From assembly GCA_963814355.1 (NCBI GenBank), contig CAWFCZ010000018.1, forward strand, positions 1,204,738 to 1,268,737: a DNA stretch of 64,000 nt, in the 5' to 3' direction. Positions 40,684 through 49,762 of this stretch are shown piece by piece. How positions within the stretch are numbered: position 1 is the stretch's first letter; every line of letters begins with the position of its first letter. The notes under the pieces were generated by a model. That model was given only the letters and a program-made list of their open reading frames with translations. It was not told where the DNA came from and searched no databases. A program made the translations under genes and the position numbers. This DNA comes from JADGOV01 sp963814355. GTDB taxonomy: Bacteria; Actinomycetota; Actinomycetes; JADGOV01.

Positions 40684-41805
40684 GTGAGGCAGACCGAGAA
40701 CCGGCCCACCGGCGAAGACCGGCAGCCTGCCCCGGCAGCGGGGCTGGGCAGTTTCGTCGCGCTGCTTCCCAAGCCGCTGTTGGTCACCGCGGCGTACGCC
40801 GGGGCGGTGGTTCTCATCTGGGCCGCCGGCGCCGTGGCGCTGCGCATTCTCAGCCACACCATGATCGTGGTCGTCCCGCTGATCATCGCTCTGCTGCTCA
40901 CCGCGCTGCTCAGCCCGTTGAATCGCTGGCTTCGCGCCAGCCGGCTCCCATCGGCCCTGGCGGCGGCCGGCACGCTGCTCACCGCTGCGCTGGTCGTCGC
41001 CGGCTTCGGTACCTTGATCTGGATCCGCGGCAGTGGGCAGTACGGCGCCCTGGTGACCCAGGTCTCCTCCAGCGTGTCGGACCTGCGTCACAGCCTGACG
41101 AACGGCTGGCTGCACCTGCCCCAGAGCACCTTGAGTGATCTTCAGCAGCGAGCCGAGACCTGGCTGGGAGCGCACCGCTCACTGGTCGCGGGCGCGGTGC
41201 TGACCGGCCTGCGGACAACGCTGGAATGGGTGATCGGGTTCGTCCTGGCGCTGTTCATCACCTTTTTTCTGCTCCGCGACGGGCAGCTCATCTGGGGCTG
41301 GCTGCTGCGGCTGTGGGGTCGGCGCCTGCGGCCCGGGGTCGACGCCGCGGGACGCGCCGCCTGGCAAACCCTCGTCGGCTATGTCCACGGCACGGCGGTG
41401 ATCGCCGCTTTCCACGGCGTCGTCATCGGCCTGGTGCTGTTCCTGCTCGGGGTGCCGCTGGTCATCCCGCTCGCGCTGCTGGTGGCCGCCGGCAGTTTCA
41501 TCCCGCTCGCGGGGGCGCTGGCCGCCGGCGGCGTGGCGGTCCTCATCACCTTCACCACCCAGGGGCTGACGCACGCCCTCGTCCTGCTCGGGGTGCTGCT
41601 GGTCGAGAACCAGATCGAAGCCCACCTGTTGCAACCGTTCGTCGTCGGCCGCTACGTGAAGCTGCACCCGCTGGCGGTGGCGTTGGCGCTCACCGCCGGA
41701 GGTGCGATTGCCGGCATACTCGGGGCGCTGATCGCGGTGCCGCTGGCCGCGAGTATCAACGCGGGCTTCTACGCCGCCCGCCGGGCCGCCCCGGACGGTG
41801 CCTGA
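40684..41805 (+). CDS. AI-2E family transporter
   Basis: A 373-residue membrane protein with about eight helices. Typical features are IVVVPLIIALLLTALLSPLNRWL near residue 60, a periplasmic or cytosolic helical region (110-170), and the late LVENQIEAHLLQPFVVGRYVKLHPLAVALAL and GGAIAGILGALIAVPLAA blocks. The AI-2E (PerM/YhhQ) family exports varied small molecules, not necessarily autoinducer-2. It starts at GTG 40684. Export of agmatine or other polyamine made by the upstream gene is only a guess. Confidence 0.88.
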   Translation: MRQTENRPTGEDRQPAPAAGLGSFVALLPKPLLVTAAYAGAVVLIWAAGAVALRILSHTMIVVVPLIIALLLTALLSPLNRWLRASRLPSALAAAGTLLTAALVVAGFGTLIWIRGSGQYGALVTQVSSSVSDLRHSLTNGWLHLPQSTLSDLQQRAETWLGAHRSLVAGAVLTGLRTTLEWVIGFVLALFITFFLLRDGQLIWGWLLRLWGRRLRPGVDAAGRAAWQTLVGYVHGTAVIAAFHGVVIGLVLFLLGVPLVIPLALLVAAGSFIPLAGALAAGGVAVLITFTTQGLTHALVLLGVLLVENQIEAHLLQPFVVGRYVKLHPLAVALALTAGGAIAGILGALIAVPLAASINAGFYAARRAAPDGA

Positions 41806-41932
41806 CGGAGTGCAGGTGTTGCAGGTGTTGCAGCTCGCGGCGACGGCTACGCTCGCGCCGTGACGGCAGAATCTCCAGCTGGCGAGGATCCCAGCTCGCC
41901 TGCGCTCGGCGATCAGGAGGTGATCCCGCGAC

Positions 41933-42328
41933 GTGCCTAACCCACTGCGGCTTGCCGCTCGAATCCTGACCGGCTCGACGTACGCCACCCTCGGCCTCGA
42001 CGCGGCCCGCGCGCCGGGTCCCCGTGTCGGACAGGCCGCCCCGACGCTGGCCAAGCTGCGCTCGATCGTTCCGCTGCCCGCCGAAGACGATCTGATCGTC
42101 CGTGCCAACGGTGCAGTGCAGTTCGTCGGCGGCCTGATGATGGCCATGGGCAAGGCGCAGCGACTCTCGGCGCTCGCCGTGGCCGGCTCCATGATCCCGA
42201 CCACACTGGCCGGGCACGCGTTCTGGACGCTCGAGGATCCAGCCGCCCGCAAGACCCAGCGCATCCAGTTCCACAAGAACATGGCGATGATCAGCGGGCT
42301 GCTGTTCGCCGTTCTCGACCGGACGTGA
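41933..42328 (+). CDS. DoxX-family membrane protein
   Basis: A 131-residue DoxX/DoxD-like protein with four short hydrophobic stretches. LRLAARILTGSTYATLGLDAAR at the start, then a conserved NGAVQFVGGLMMAMGKAQRLSALAV and QFHKNMAMISGLLFAVLD, define the family. An AGGAGGTGATC site (full anti-Shine-Dalgarno match) lies upstream of GTG 41933, predicting strong translation. The family is associated with redox and thiol stress; the role here is unknown. Confidence 0.87.
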   Translation: MPNPLRLAARILTGSTYATLGLDAARAPGPRVGQAAPTLAKLRSIVPLPAEDDLIVRANGAVQFVGGLMMAMGKAQRLSALAVAGSMIPTTLAGHAFWTLEDPAARKTQRIQFHKNMAMISGLLFAVLDRT

Positions 42329-42495
42329 TCAAGAAGGTCCGGGCCGGTGCCCCGCCGAAGGTCCGCTTGAATCGCCGAAGGTCCGCAGGTAGCAGCGTGC
42401 GGAAGGCCGTGCGGCTTTCCCGATCGGGTTGTACGGCGACCACCGTTCCCCTAAAGTCCCTTGGGCAGATCACCGACACGGATGGGGGCCAGCGC

Positions 42496-43305
42496 ATGAC
42501 GGTACGACGACGGCGGACCGGGGCCGGCGCGATTCTCACGGCAGTGGCCGCGGCCGCACTGACGCTGCCCATGGGAGCGGCGTCGGCGTTGACGACGATC
42601 CACTGGGGAACGTCCGGGGACGACCCGGAGGCCAACGACTACATCGGGGACCCGCACGCCGAGGTCGCGGTGTGGCGACCCTCGAACGGGTACTGGTACA
42701 TCCGCGGCGCCAAGGCGGTGCACTACGGCCAGCGCGGCGACATCCCGCAGCCGGTGGACTACAGCGGCGACCAGAAGTCCGAGATCGCGGTATGGCGGCC
42801 GAGCAACGGCACCTGGTACATCCGGTCCGAGCGGAGCGTTCACTACGGCGCCTCGACGGATATCCCGGTGGCCCGGAACTACTACGGCGATTCGGATGCC
42901 GAGATTGCGGTCTTCCGGCCTTCGAACGGCACCTGGTACATCCGCGGGTTCAAGCCTGTGAGGTATGGCACCGCCGGTGACATCCCGGTTCCCCGTCCCT
43001 ACCTACGTGGCCGAAACGACATCGCGGTGTACCGACCCTCGAACGGCACCTGGTACATCAAGGGAGCGAAGCCGGTGCACTACGGCAGCGCAACCGACAT
43101 CCCGGTGCCCGGCGACTACGACGGCGACGGCCACTTCGACATCGCGGTCTTCCGGCCCTCCAACGGCACCTGGTACATCCGGGGCCAGTATGCGGTGCAC
43201 TTCGGCACCCGGGACGACATCCCGGTGCCGAGGCGCTACACCGGCGACAAGCGGACTGACATCGGCGTCTTCCGGCCCTCCAACGGCAACTGGTACCTGA
43301 AGTAA
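42496..43305 (+). CDS. Secreted FG-GAP-like repeat protein
   Basis: A 269-residue exported protein. A signal peptide (RRRRTGAGAILTAVAAAALTLPMGAASA) is followed by about six repeats of roughly 37-39 residues, with pattern DIPVPxxYxGDxxxDIAVFRPSNGTWYIRGxxxVHYG. Unlike the 15655-17580 protein it has no other domain, so it may fold as a single beta-propeller. ATG 42496 lies behind a G-rich site. Sequence just upstream (CTAAAGTCCCTTGG, 42450-42463) resembles half a DosR box but lacks the left half-site. A function is not inferable. Confidence 0.78.
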   Translation: MTVRRRRTGAGAILTAVAAAALTLPMGAASALTTIHWGTSGDDPEANDYIGDPHAEVAVWRPSNGYWYIRGAKAVHYGQRGDIPQPVDYSGDQKSEIAVWRPSNGTWYIRSERSVHYGASTDIPVARNYYGDSDAEIAVFRPSNGTWYIRGFKPVRYGTAGDIPVPRPYLRGRNDIAVYRPSNGTWYIKGAKPVHYGSATDIPVPGDYDGDGHFDIAVFRPSNGTWYIRGQYAVHFGTRDDIPVPRRYTGDKRTDIGVFRPSNGNWYLK

Positions 43306-43352
43306 CCAGTTGTCGAGGCGACCGCTTGTCGAGGTAACCGAGTAGGCCCCGC

Positions 43353-43392
43353 GGCCGGCGCCGCCCACGCCCGGGCGTGGGCGGTGCCGGCC
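43353..43392. terminator. Bidirectional transcription terminator
   Basis: A 20-bp stem with one G-T pairing: GGCCGGCGCCGCCCACGCCC (43353-43372) and its complement to 43392, with almost no loop. It sits between the convergent FG-GAP-like gene and the SDR gene. The long GC hairpin without T-tracts is the common form in high-GC genomes. Confidence 0.7.
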
Positions 43393-43500
43393 AGCTTCGT
43401 CCGCGTCATCGACGAGACTCCAGCGCCTGGCTGCCCTCCAGCCGGTTGGCTTGGTCGATCCCCGCGGTCAGGTGGCCGCTGCCTCAGGCGGCCGAGCCGG

Positions 43501-44496
43501 TCACTGTCGGCGGCGGCCGAGCGCGAGCAGGCCGGCGAGCGCCGAGGCGACCGCGGCGACGATCGGCTTCCGGTGCATGGATGCCCATGACCAGGGATCA
43601 GAGCCGTGGGCCGCCTCGTCGAACATTCCATGGGAGCCGCGGTCGGCGTCCGTGTCCTGTGCGGTGAAGACATTCGAGCCGTACCGCGGTCCCTTCTTGT
43701 CGGTCAGCTGACCGCTCACCCCCGTCTTGCCGAGGTACCAGTCCAGGAACCACGGCGCGACCCGGTTGCCCAGGATGGTGTACGCGGTCGACACACCGAC
43801 CCACATGTTGCGCCGCGGGTGATCAGCCAGGAAGCGCACGGCGCGGGCCGGCAGCTCGGGCTGAAAGATCGGCGCGACCGGCATCGGGTGCTTGTCGAAC
43901 GACGTGTCGTTCCAGTCGAACTGCACGGTGTTGACCGCCGGTAGCTGCAGCATGCACACCTGCACCGCGCTCTTCTCGTGCTTGAGCTCGGCGATGACGC
44001 TTTCGGTGAACCCCTTGACAGCGTGCTTGGCTCCGCAGTAGGCGGACTGGAGCGGAATGCCGCGGAACCCCAGCGCCGAGCCGACCTGCACGATGACCCC
44101 GCGGTTACGCGGCCTCATGGAGGACAGCGCCACCCTGGTGCCGTTCACCTGACCGAAGTACGTCACCTCGGTGATCCGCCGGTACAGCTCCTCGGAGGTG
44201 TCCCAGAAGTACCGCAGCGCACCGACGAACGCCACATTGACCCACAGATCTATCGGGCCGAGTTCGCGTTCCACCCGATCCGCGGCGGCCTGCACCTGCG
44301 CCGCGTCGGCCACGTCGGCCTGCACTGCCAGGCCGCGTCCGCCGGCGGCCTCGACATCGCGCCGGGCCCCGTCCAAGCCGGCTTGGCCGCGAGCCAGCAC
44401 GGCCACGTCCCAGCCGTGCTGCGCCAGTTCTACGACAATGGCCCGGCCGACACCGGCCGAGCCGCCGGCCACCACGGCGACCCTGTTTTCGCTCAT
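43501..44496 (-). CDS. Short-chain dehydrogenase/reductase
   Basis: A 331-residue SDR. The cofactor loop is AGGSAGVGRA (residues about 10-19). The usual NNAG reads VNVAF, a notable substitution. The catalytic Ser is in VQVGSALGF, and Tyr/Lys in SAYCGAKHA. The C-terminal 60 residues extend beyond the common 250-residue core and finish in a hydrophobic stretch (IVAAVASALAGLLAL), suggesting membrane attachment. ATG 44496 is the start. Substrate unknown. Confidence 0.88.
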   Translation of the reverse strand: MSENRVAVVAGGSAGVGRAIVVELAQHGWDVAVLARGQAGLDGARRDVEAAGGRGLAVQADVADAAQVQAAADRVERELGPIDLWVNVAFVGALRYFWDTSEELYRRITEVTYFGQVNGTRVALSSMRPRNRGVIVQVGSALGFRGIPLQSAYCGAKHAVKGFTESVIAELKHEKSAVQVCMLQLPAVNTVQFDWNDTSFDKHPMPVAPIFQPELPARAVRFLADHPRRNMWVGVSTAYTILGNRVAPWFLDWYLGKTGVSGQLTDKKGPRYGSNVFTAQDTDADRGSHGMFDEAAHGSDPWSWASMHRKPIVAAVASALAGLLALGRRRQ

Positions 44497-44584
44497 GCCC
44501 TGGTGTGTGCTCCACCTCGGACCGGTCTACTCCTCCTTCGACCTGCCGACCCGTGCGTGGACGGCACCGACCACGTCGGCCAGA

Positions 44585-45478
44585 ATGGAGCCAATGATTC
44601 TGGCCATCACGCCGATCACCGATGTCAGCCGCTGGGTCCGAAGCAGCGGCCTGGAGATCGTGCTGTACATCCTGGGCGCGGTGCTGCTCACCCGTTTCGC
44701 CACCTGGGCGGAGCGGCGGGTCACCGAGGCGATCGATGCCCGGGACGACAGCACCGACGCGTTGGTCCGCTCGGAGGGCGCCAAACACCGGCACGCGGTC
44801 ATCCAGGTACTCACCTGGAGCGCCCTGGTCCTCCTCTACTGCGTGACCGCCGTGCTGATTGTGCAGCGCCTCGGAGTGCCGCTGAGCGGGTTCGTCGCCC
44901 CGGCGACCGTGGCTGGCGTCGCGCTCGGGTTCGGGGCGCAACGCATCGTCGCCGACATCCTGGCCGGCTTCTTCATCATCGCTGAACGCCAGTACGGATT
45001 CGGCGACGTGGTCAGCATCGCCTCGGTGGGCATCGCCAACGTGGCCACCGGCACCGTGGAAGAGGTCACGCTGCGGGTGACGACACTGCGCTCGGTCAAC
45101 GGCGAGGTGTACATCATCCCGAACGGGTTCATCGCCCACGTCACCAACCTCTCCCGGGACTGGGCTCGTGCGGTCATCGACGTTCCGCTACCGGTCACCG
45201 TCGACGTGGGCCGAGCGATCGAGATCCTGCACCGGGTTGGCTCCTCGGCCCACAGCGATCCGGACCTGCAACCGCTGTTGCTCGATCCGCCGACGGTGAT
45301 GGGGGTGGAGAGCATCGACGTGGACGAGTTCCAGATCCGAATGGTCGCGCGGACCCTGCCGGGGAAGCAGTTCGACGTCGGCCGGGAACTGCGCTCCCGC
45401 ATCGCCATGGCGTTTCGGCATGAGGGCGTTACGCTCCCCACGACGCTTGACACGGCGCCGCCGAGCGGTGACCAATGA
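44585..45478 (+). CDS. Mechanosensitive channel (MscS family)
   Basis: A 297-residue small-conductance channel. Three transmembrane helices (about 20-120) lead to the pore and beta region with VAGVALGFGAQRIVADILAGFFIIAE. A conserved VEEVTLRVTTLRSVNGEVYIIPNG follows, the hallmark of MscS beta domains. It uses ATG 44585 or ATG 44594. The stop overlaps the start of the next gene (ATGA). It would release solutes on hypo-osmotic shock; it can be grouped with the ClC channel as membrane stress functions (inference). Confidence 0.9.
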   Translation: MEPMILAITPITDVSRWVRSSGLEIVLYILGAVLLTRFATWAERRVTEAIDARDDSTDALVRSEGAKHRHAVIQVLTWSALVLLYCVTAVLIVQRLGVPLSGFVAPATVAGVALGFGAQRIVADILAGFFIIAERQYGFGDVVSIASVGIANVATGTVEEVTLRVTTLRSVNGEVYIIPNGFIAHVTNLSRDWARAVIDVPLPVTVDVGRAIEILHRVGSSAHSDPDLQPLLLDPPTVMGVESIDVDEFQIRMVARTLPGKQFDVGRELRSRIAMAFRHEGVTLPTTLDTAPPSGDQ

Positions 45479-45777
45479 TCGGCCGTTTCCGGAAGTCCAC
45501 CGTGGCACTGCTCGTGGTCTTCCTGGCGGTCCTGACGCTCTACTTCCTCGTCCGGCCCGAGTCCACTCCGACGGCGGGCACCAGTCAAGTCCAGCCGGCC
45601 TCCTCCTCGACACCGACGAGCAGCGAAACACCGTCCCCATCCGTATCCCCGACACCCACCACGGCGACGCCGACGACGTCGACGACGACGACAACCCCGT
45701 CCCGCCAATCCACCACCTCACCCACCGCCCCGAGTACCTCAACACCCGCCACGACCGCATCGCCAGCGCCGTCCTGA
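45475..45777 (+). CDS. Small membrane-anchored Ser/Thr/Pro-rich protein
   Basis: A 100-residue protein. Residues 8-26 form one transmembrane helix (TVALLVVFLAVLTLYFLV), followed by an almost pure Ser/Thr/Pro/Ala tail of about 70 residues, as in cell-wall spacer or mucin-like segments. It begins within the stop of the MscS gene, so it is coupled to that channel. Low-complexity composition prevents family assignment; it may extend the channel complex into the wall. Confidence 0.65.
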   Translation: MIGRFRKSTVALLVVFLAVLTLYFLVRPESTPTAGTSQVQPASSSTPTSSETPSPSVSPTPTTATPTTSTTTTTPSRQSTTSPTAPSTSTPATTASPAPS

Positions 45778-46391
45778 TCGGCAGGTGGGGTAGGCGCCGT
45801 GCAGACCTGTGAACCGCGACACTTCCTGCAATCGTGCCTGCTCCTGCTGCTTCGCGAACGGCCAAGCCAGGGTACGAATTGGTGGAGCGGCTCGATGCCC
45901 GCGGGCTGGCCGGGCCCGGCCACGCCGGGGTATACCGTCCCGGTAGGAGAAGTTGCAGTAACTCGGGATCCTGGACGGAGCCCCAGCAGCCGAGGGCAGC
46001 CGCCCATCCGCTTATCCGGCCTGCTTGGGCACGTTGCACCGCACCACCGGATCCAGCAGCCGGGCTTGACGGTGTCGGTCGGGTCCGGAGCCGTCGCAGT
46101 CATGCCGCTTCCTCAGGCGACCGGTTCCCGGGGGGGCGCGGTCCCCCCGCTCGCGTCGGCCGTGTCCGTCTTGGCTACCTCGCGGCATACACCTTCGGTA
46201 AGTGCGTCCGGCACCTGGGTGCGGTCCGTGGGTAGCCGCCGGGGTGAATTGGTCACGATCTCGGGCTGTTGGCGGCCCTGCTCCAGGCCGGCTGAGCACT
46301 TGAGCACACAGTGGTCCGCATTCCGCGGCCTGTCGTAGATCAATTGAGCGTAGCGATCTTGCCTTGCGGGAGGCACTGTGTGCTCGATTGC
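45778..46391. other. Gene-poor stretch, likely decayed
   Basis: About 610 bases. Many frames are open on both strands but none combines a ribosome site, GC-position pattern and recognisable domain. Codon periodicity is poor by eye. It directly precedes an oxidoreductase remnant on the minus strand and may be its decayed surroundings. Confidence 0.35.
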
Positions 46392-46649
46392 TCACCCGCC
46401 TCCACCGCAATCCGCCTCCAGGGGAGTGTTTCCCCGCTCGTGGCCGCCCTGGGCCCGCTCGACGGCCGCCCTGGCCTCGGTCACGCCGAACCGCTCATCG
46501 ACCAGGATCCGCAACGATCCGGCGTCCACCATCCCGGCGAGCGTCCCGAGTTGCGCGACGTGAGGCCGGACGAAGCGGTACTGGCCGCCGATTTGCCGTA
46601 CGGTCGCCGCGTCGGAGACCGAGACGATGCGGTGCGGGTCACCTACCAG
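46392..46649 (-). pseudogene. C-terminal fragment of a zinc-type NADP-dependent oxidoreductase
   Basis: The minus strand reads LVGDPHRIVSVSDAATVRQIGGQYRFVRPHVAQLG, then AGMVDAGSLRILVDERFGVTEARAAVERAQGGHERGN, and a stop. This is the end of the quinone-oxidoreductase-like medium-chain dehydrogenases (the normal order being GRVVSI..., VRPD...LVDAG...V..F.LEEA..A...GGH.RGK). The cofactor and catalytic domains are missing; upstream sequence in the same frame is not homologous. It is a decayed remnant. Confidence 0.6.
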
Positions 46650-47099
46650 GTCCGGCGACATCGCGAGCGCGCCGCCGCCGGACTTCGGGGCAAACATCGG
46701 CAGGCTGTTCACCGAGCGTTCCATGCTTCTGCAGGCCTTGGGGGGCGTACGGCATCCTGTGGCCCGTGATCGCCCAGCAACTCGGCGTGTCCCCAGACCT
46801 GGGTCGACACCGGCCGGAGACCGTGATGTCGTCCAATCTGTGGTCGCTACGTTCTCAGGACTCGATCCCGTCCATCGGTTCCGGCGGTCCCTGCTGTCGT
46901 ACCGGTCTTTCGCCGCCAGCCTCGCGGTCCGACGCGCCGGAGGGCCGGTAGGTCCGGTGCCGTGGCGGCCATAGGGCTGGCAGCCACGCTCGGCTGGTGG
47001 CTCGAGCGACAGCGTCACGTCCGGCCGGCTCGCGGCTGACAGGTGCCGCAGTCTGGCGAACCGCCCCGCTGATGCGGGCGATTGTGGTACGTCTTGCCC
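46650..47099. other. Intergenic stretch before HNH gene
   Basis: About 450 bases without a supported gene. Open frames exist on both strands but show no domain. The region continues the decayed stretch on the left. Confidence 0.3.
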
Positions 47100-48008
47100 G
47101 TGGTCGCGGACCTGGCCTACGACGAGGCGCTGCGCGGCGCCGCCTTCGACCACCTCACCCGGCTGCTGGAGGGGTCCCCTTACGGCGCGCTGGCCTCGGT
47201 CGACATCAACCGCTTCGAGTTCCGGGGTCGCCCCGTCCCGCTGATCGTGCAGCCCGGCATCTGGAAGCCGGCCACGCTGGACGCGGCGCTGTCGATCCGG
47301 ACCACCTACACAGCGCCCAGCGCCTTGCCGCCCTACGCCGACGACCTCGGCGAGGACGGGCTGCTCCGGTACAAGTGGCGGGGCACCGACCCGCAGCACT
47401 CGGACAACCGCGCCCTGCGAGTGGCGATGCGCCGCGCCGCACCGCTGATCTACTTCGTCCCGGTAGACCGCGGCGTCTACCAACCGCTATACCCGGTGTG
47501 GCTGGTGGCTGAGGACCCGCAGCAGCGTGAGTTCGCCGTCGCGGTGGACGCCGGTCAGCGGCAAGGCGGGGCAACGGCCTACTCGGCTGCGCAGCGGGAG
47601 TACGTCCGCCGGCTCACCTTGGCGCGGCTGCACCAGCCAGTCTTCCGAGCTCGGGTGCTGCGGGCGTACGGGGAATCCTGTGCCATGTGCCGACTCCGAC
47701 ACGCCGACCTGCTCGACGCCGCCCACATCCTGCCCGACACACACCCGCGCGGGCATCCGGTGGTCCCCAACGGACTCGCACTCTGCAAGATCCATCACGC
47801 CGCCTACGACCGCAACATCCTCGGCGTTCGCCCCGACCTCCAGATCGAGGTGCAGCCCCGGGTACTCGCCGAGGTCGACGGACCGATGCTGCGGCACGGG
47901 CTGCAGGGGATGGCCGGCATGCACCTGCTGGTTCCGCAGCGCCGCGACGCCCGGCCCGACCGCGATCGGCTCGGCGAGCGCTACCTGGAGTTCTGTGCTG
48001 CCGGGTAG
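47100..48008 (+). CDS. HNH endonuclease (putative restriction endonuclease type)
   Basis: About 302 residues. The N-terminal domain (DLAYDEALRGAAFDHL...PLIVQPGIWKPATLDAALSIRTT...LRYKWRGTDPQHSDNRAL) belongs to a family annotated as putative restriction endonuclease. The C-terminal HNH domain shows CAMCRLRHADLLDAAHILPD, then GLALCKIHHAAYDRN; two CxxC-type ligands and the DAAH-H-N catalytic set are present. GTG 47100 is chosen where family sequence begins; TTG 47082 is possible. Neither has a clear ribosome site. No methylase gene is adjacent. Confidence 0.83.
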   Translation: MVADLAYDEALRGAAFDHLTRLLEGSPYGALASVDINRFEFRGRPVPLIVQPGIWKPATLDAALSIRTTYTAPSALPPYADDLGEDGLLRYKWRGTDPQHSDNRALRVAMRRAAPLIYFVPVDRGVYQPLYPVWLVAEDPQQREFAVAVDAGQRQGGATAYSAAQREYVRRLTLARLHQPVFRARVLRAYGESCAMCRLRHADLLDAAHILPDTHPRGHPVVPNGLALCKIHHAAYDRNILGVRPDLQIEVQPRVLAEVDGPMLRHGLQGMAGMHLLVPQRRDARPDRDRLGERYLEFCAAG

Positions 48009-48022
48009 CGGCACTGGCCGGC

Positions 48023-48718
48023 TTACGCCGACGCGCCGCGGACCACGTTGATGTTGAACTCGGCCGTCCCCAGGGCCTGCATCAGAGCGAGCCACAACGG
48101 CAGGTACATCTCGGTGGCCCGCGCGGCACGCAGCCCGCCGAGGTCCATGATCTGCTGCTCGGCCCAGCCCATCGCTCGCAGCAGGTCTCGTGCGGTGGTC
48201 TTTGCCGCCTCGTCGTCGCCGGCCAGGAATATCTGATGCTCGCCCGGCACCCGGCTCGGCTCCACCATGACGGCAGAAGTCACGGTATTCAAGGTCTTGA
48301 CCACCCGCGCCGAGCCGAACGCCCGCTGGATCTGCTCCGCCAGGCTGTCGGTGTTGGCCACCGACAGCGTTGGCGGGAAGCCGCCGGAGAAGTCCAACGG
48401 GTTCGCGACATCGACGATCACCGTGCCCCGGAGGTTCTCGGCGCCGGCGGCTGAGAACGCCTCCATCGAGCCGGTGCCCGACGTGGCATTGACCACGACG
48501 TCGGCGCGGGTCGCAGCGTCGGAGTACGCCAGCACCTGGATGTCACTACGCTCCGCGTGCCATGTCGCGAACGGCGGGCTACCCATCGGGCCCGCATCGG
48601 TGCGGGCTAGGGTCGCCACCGGGTCACGGGTTCCCACGGTGACCTCGTGGCCCACCTCGGTTAACCGGCCGGCCAGGGCGCGGCCTACCATGCCGGTGCC
48701 GAAAATCGCAATCCTCAC
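48023..48718 (-). CDS. NADPH/F420-dependent reductase (Rossmann, F420_oxidored-like)
   Basis: A 231-residue protein with the Rossmann motif IAIFGTGMVGRALAGRL at the start, followed by VTVGTRDP. These are typical of the NADP_F420 oxidoreductase/ProC-like NAD-binding family. GTG 48718 is preceded by GGAGGG; upstream codons are ignored. Later segments (ADVVVNATSGTGSMEAF, VVKTLNTVTS, and the C-terminal MYLPLWLALMQALG) match small single-domain members. It convergently follows the HNH gene with a 14-base gap. The substrate is unknown. Confidence 0.86.
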   Translation of the reverse strand: MRIAIFGTGMVGRALAGRLTEVGHEVTVGTRDPVATLARTDAGPMGSPPFATWHAERSDIQVLAYSDAATRADVVVNATSGTGSMEAFSAAGAENLRGTVIVDVANPLDFSGGFPPTLSVANTDSLAEQIQRAFGSARVVKTLNTVTSAVMVEPSRVPGEHQIFLAGDDEAAKTTARDLLRAMGWAEQQIMDLGGLRAARATEMYLPLWLALMQALGTAEFNINVVRGASA

Positions 48719-48772
48719 AAGCCCTCCCTCACCACGCACTTCCACTTCGGCATCCGCCACTGCCGCCCGGGT

Positions 48773-49378
48773 TTAGTCGACGGCCCCCAGGAACTCCTCC
48801 GACGTCATCGGCTGGGAGAACATCGGATAATCGAAGCGCAGCGCGTTGTCGTGCTCTTCGATCGACGTGGCGGCCACGCAATCGCTCAACGTGATGACCC
48901 GATACCCGTTCTCGTAACCGCTGCGCATCGTGGACTCGACGCAGCAATTGGTGAGGAAGCCGCCGAGGACAAGCGTGGTCACGCCTTTACTGCGCAGAAT
49001 GAAGTCAAGGTTGGTGCTGGCGAACGTGTCGAGGCCACGCTTGCCTTCGATGAGGATGTCACCGGCTTGGGGAGCGAGTTCGTCGACGATCGCCGCGCCC
49101 CAGGTGCCCTGAACAAACGCGTTGCCGTCCACGACACCCTTGAGGATGCCGTAGGGGTGCGCGCCCAGTTCGTTGTAGCCCTCGGCGAAGGTGATCGGCG
49201 CGTGCATCACCGTCGCGCCAGCGGTCCTCGCCTTCTCGACCACCCGCCTGGTATTCGCGAGCATGTCGGTCTTGGCCATGACCTCGGCGACGGCTTCGTG
49301 GAGGACGCCGCCCTCGGAGGTGAAGTCGTTCTGGTACTCGATCAGCACAACGGCGGTGGTGGCGGTGTCAATGGACAT
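48773..49378 (-). CDS. Cysteine hydrolase (isochorismatase-like)
   Basis: A 201-residue isochorismatase-fold hydrolase. The triad is read as Asp in LIEYQNDF, Lys in IEGKRGLD, and the nucleophile Cys in FLTNCCVESTMR. The cis-peptide loop LGGFLTN is intact. The start is ATG 49378 behind AGGGAA. Members cleave small amides or enol ethers; the substrate is not evident. It sits 54 bases upstream of the Rossmann reductase gene in the same direction, so co-transcription is possible. Confidence 0.88.
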   Translation of the reverse strand: MSIDTATTAVVLIEYQNDFTSEGGVLHEAVAEVMAKTDMLANTRRVVEKARTAGATVMHAPITFAEGYNELGAHPYGILKGVVDGNAFVQGTWGAAIVDELAPQAGDILIEGKRGLDTFASTNLDFILRSKGVTTLVLGGFLTNCCVESTMRSGYENGYRVITLSDCVAATSIEEHDNALRFDYPMFSQPMTSEEFLGAVD

Positions 49379-49477
49379 GGGCGGTTCCCTTCGGCAGCCC
49401 CGGCCGGGCCGATCTGCGACCCGCAGATTCTCTCCGCCCACAGTAGCGCCGGCAGTACCACAGCCGACGATCCGCGG

Positions 49478-49762
49478 TCACCGGTGGAAATCGGCGAACG
49501 CGGCCTCCAACTCCTCGGTGAGCTGATCGGACAGCGGCGGCGTAGGCAGCCCGCGCAGTGCCGCCGTGGTTTCGCGGAGCTGCTCGAGATAGGTCAGGCA
49601 CGGCGGGCAACGTGCCAGGTGGGCCTCGACCCGGGCTGCGGCGTCGGGATCGAGCGCGCCTTCGACGTAGTCGGTCAGCAGCTCAACGACGACGATGCAG
49701 GGCGGTGATGCGCCGCCCGCAATCCCGGTGCCGACATTCTCGCTGCCCATACTCTCGCTCAT
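49478..49762 (-). CDS. Zinc-finger anti-sigma factor (zf-HC2)
   Basis: A 94-residue cytoplasmic anti-sigma factor. The HLARCPPCLTYLEQL segment gives H-x3-C-x2-C, the zinc-binding core of the ZAS domain. An earlier Cys/acidic block CIVVVELLTDYVEGALD precedes it. No transmembrane helix is seen, unlike RsrA-related membrane versions, so it would sense a cytosolic signal, perhaps thiol oxidation. ATG 49762 overlaps the sigma stop by four bases. Confidence 0.88.
   Translation of the reverse strand: MSESMGSENVGTGIAGGASPPCIVVVELLTDYVEGALDPDAAARVEAHLARCPPCLTYLEQLRETTAALRGLPTPPLSDQLTEELEAAFADFHR

Noticed and set aside
42450..42463. CTAAAGTCCCTTGG upstream of the FG-GAP-like gene as a DosR box
   Set aside because: Only the right half-site matches; the left half-site GGGAC is missing.
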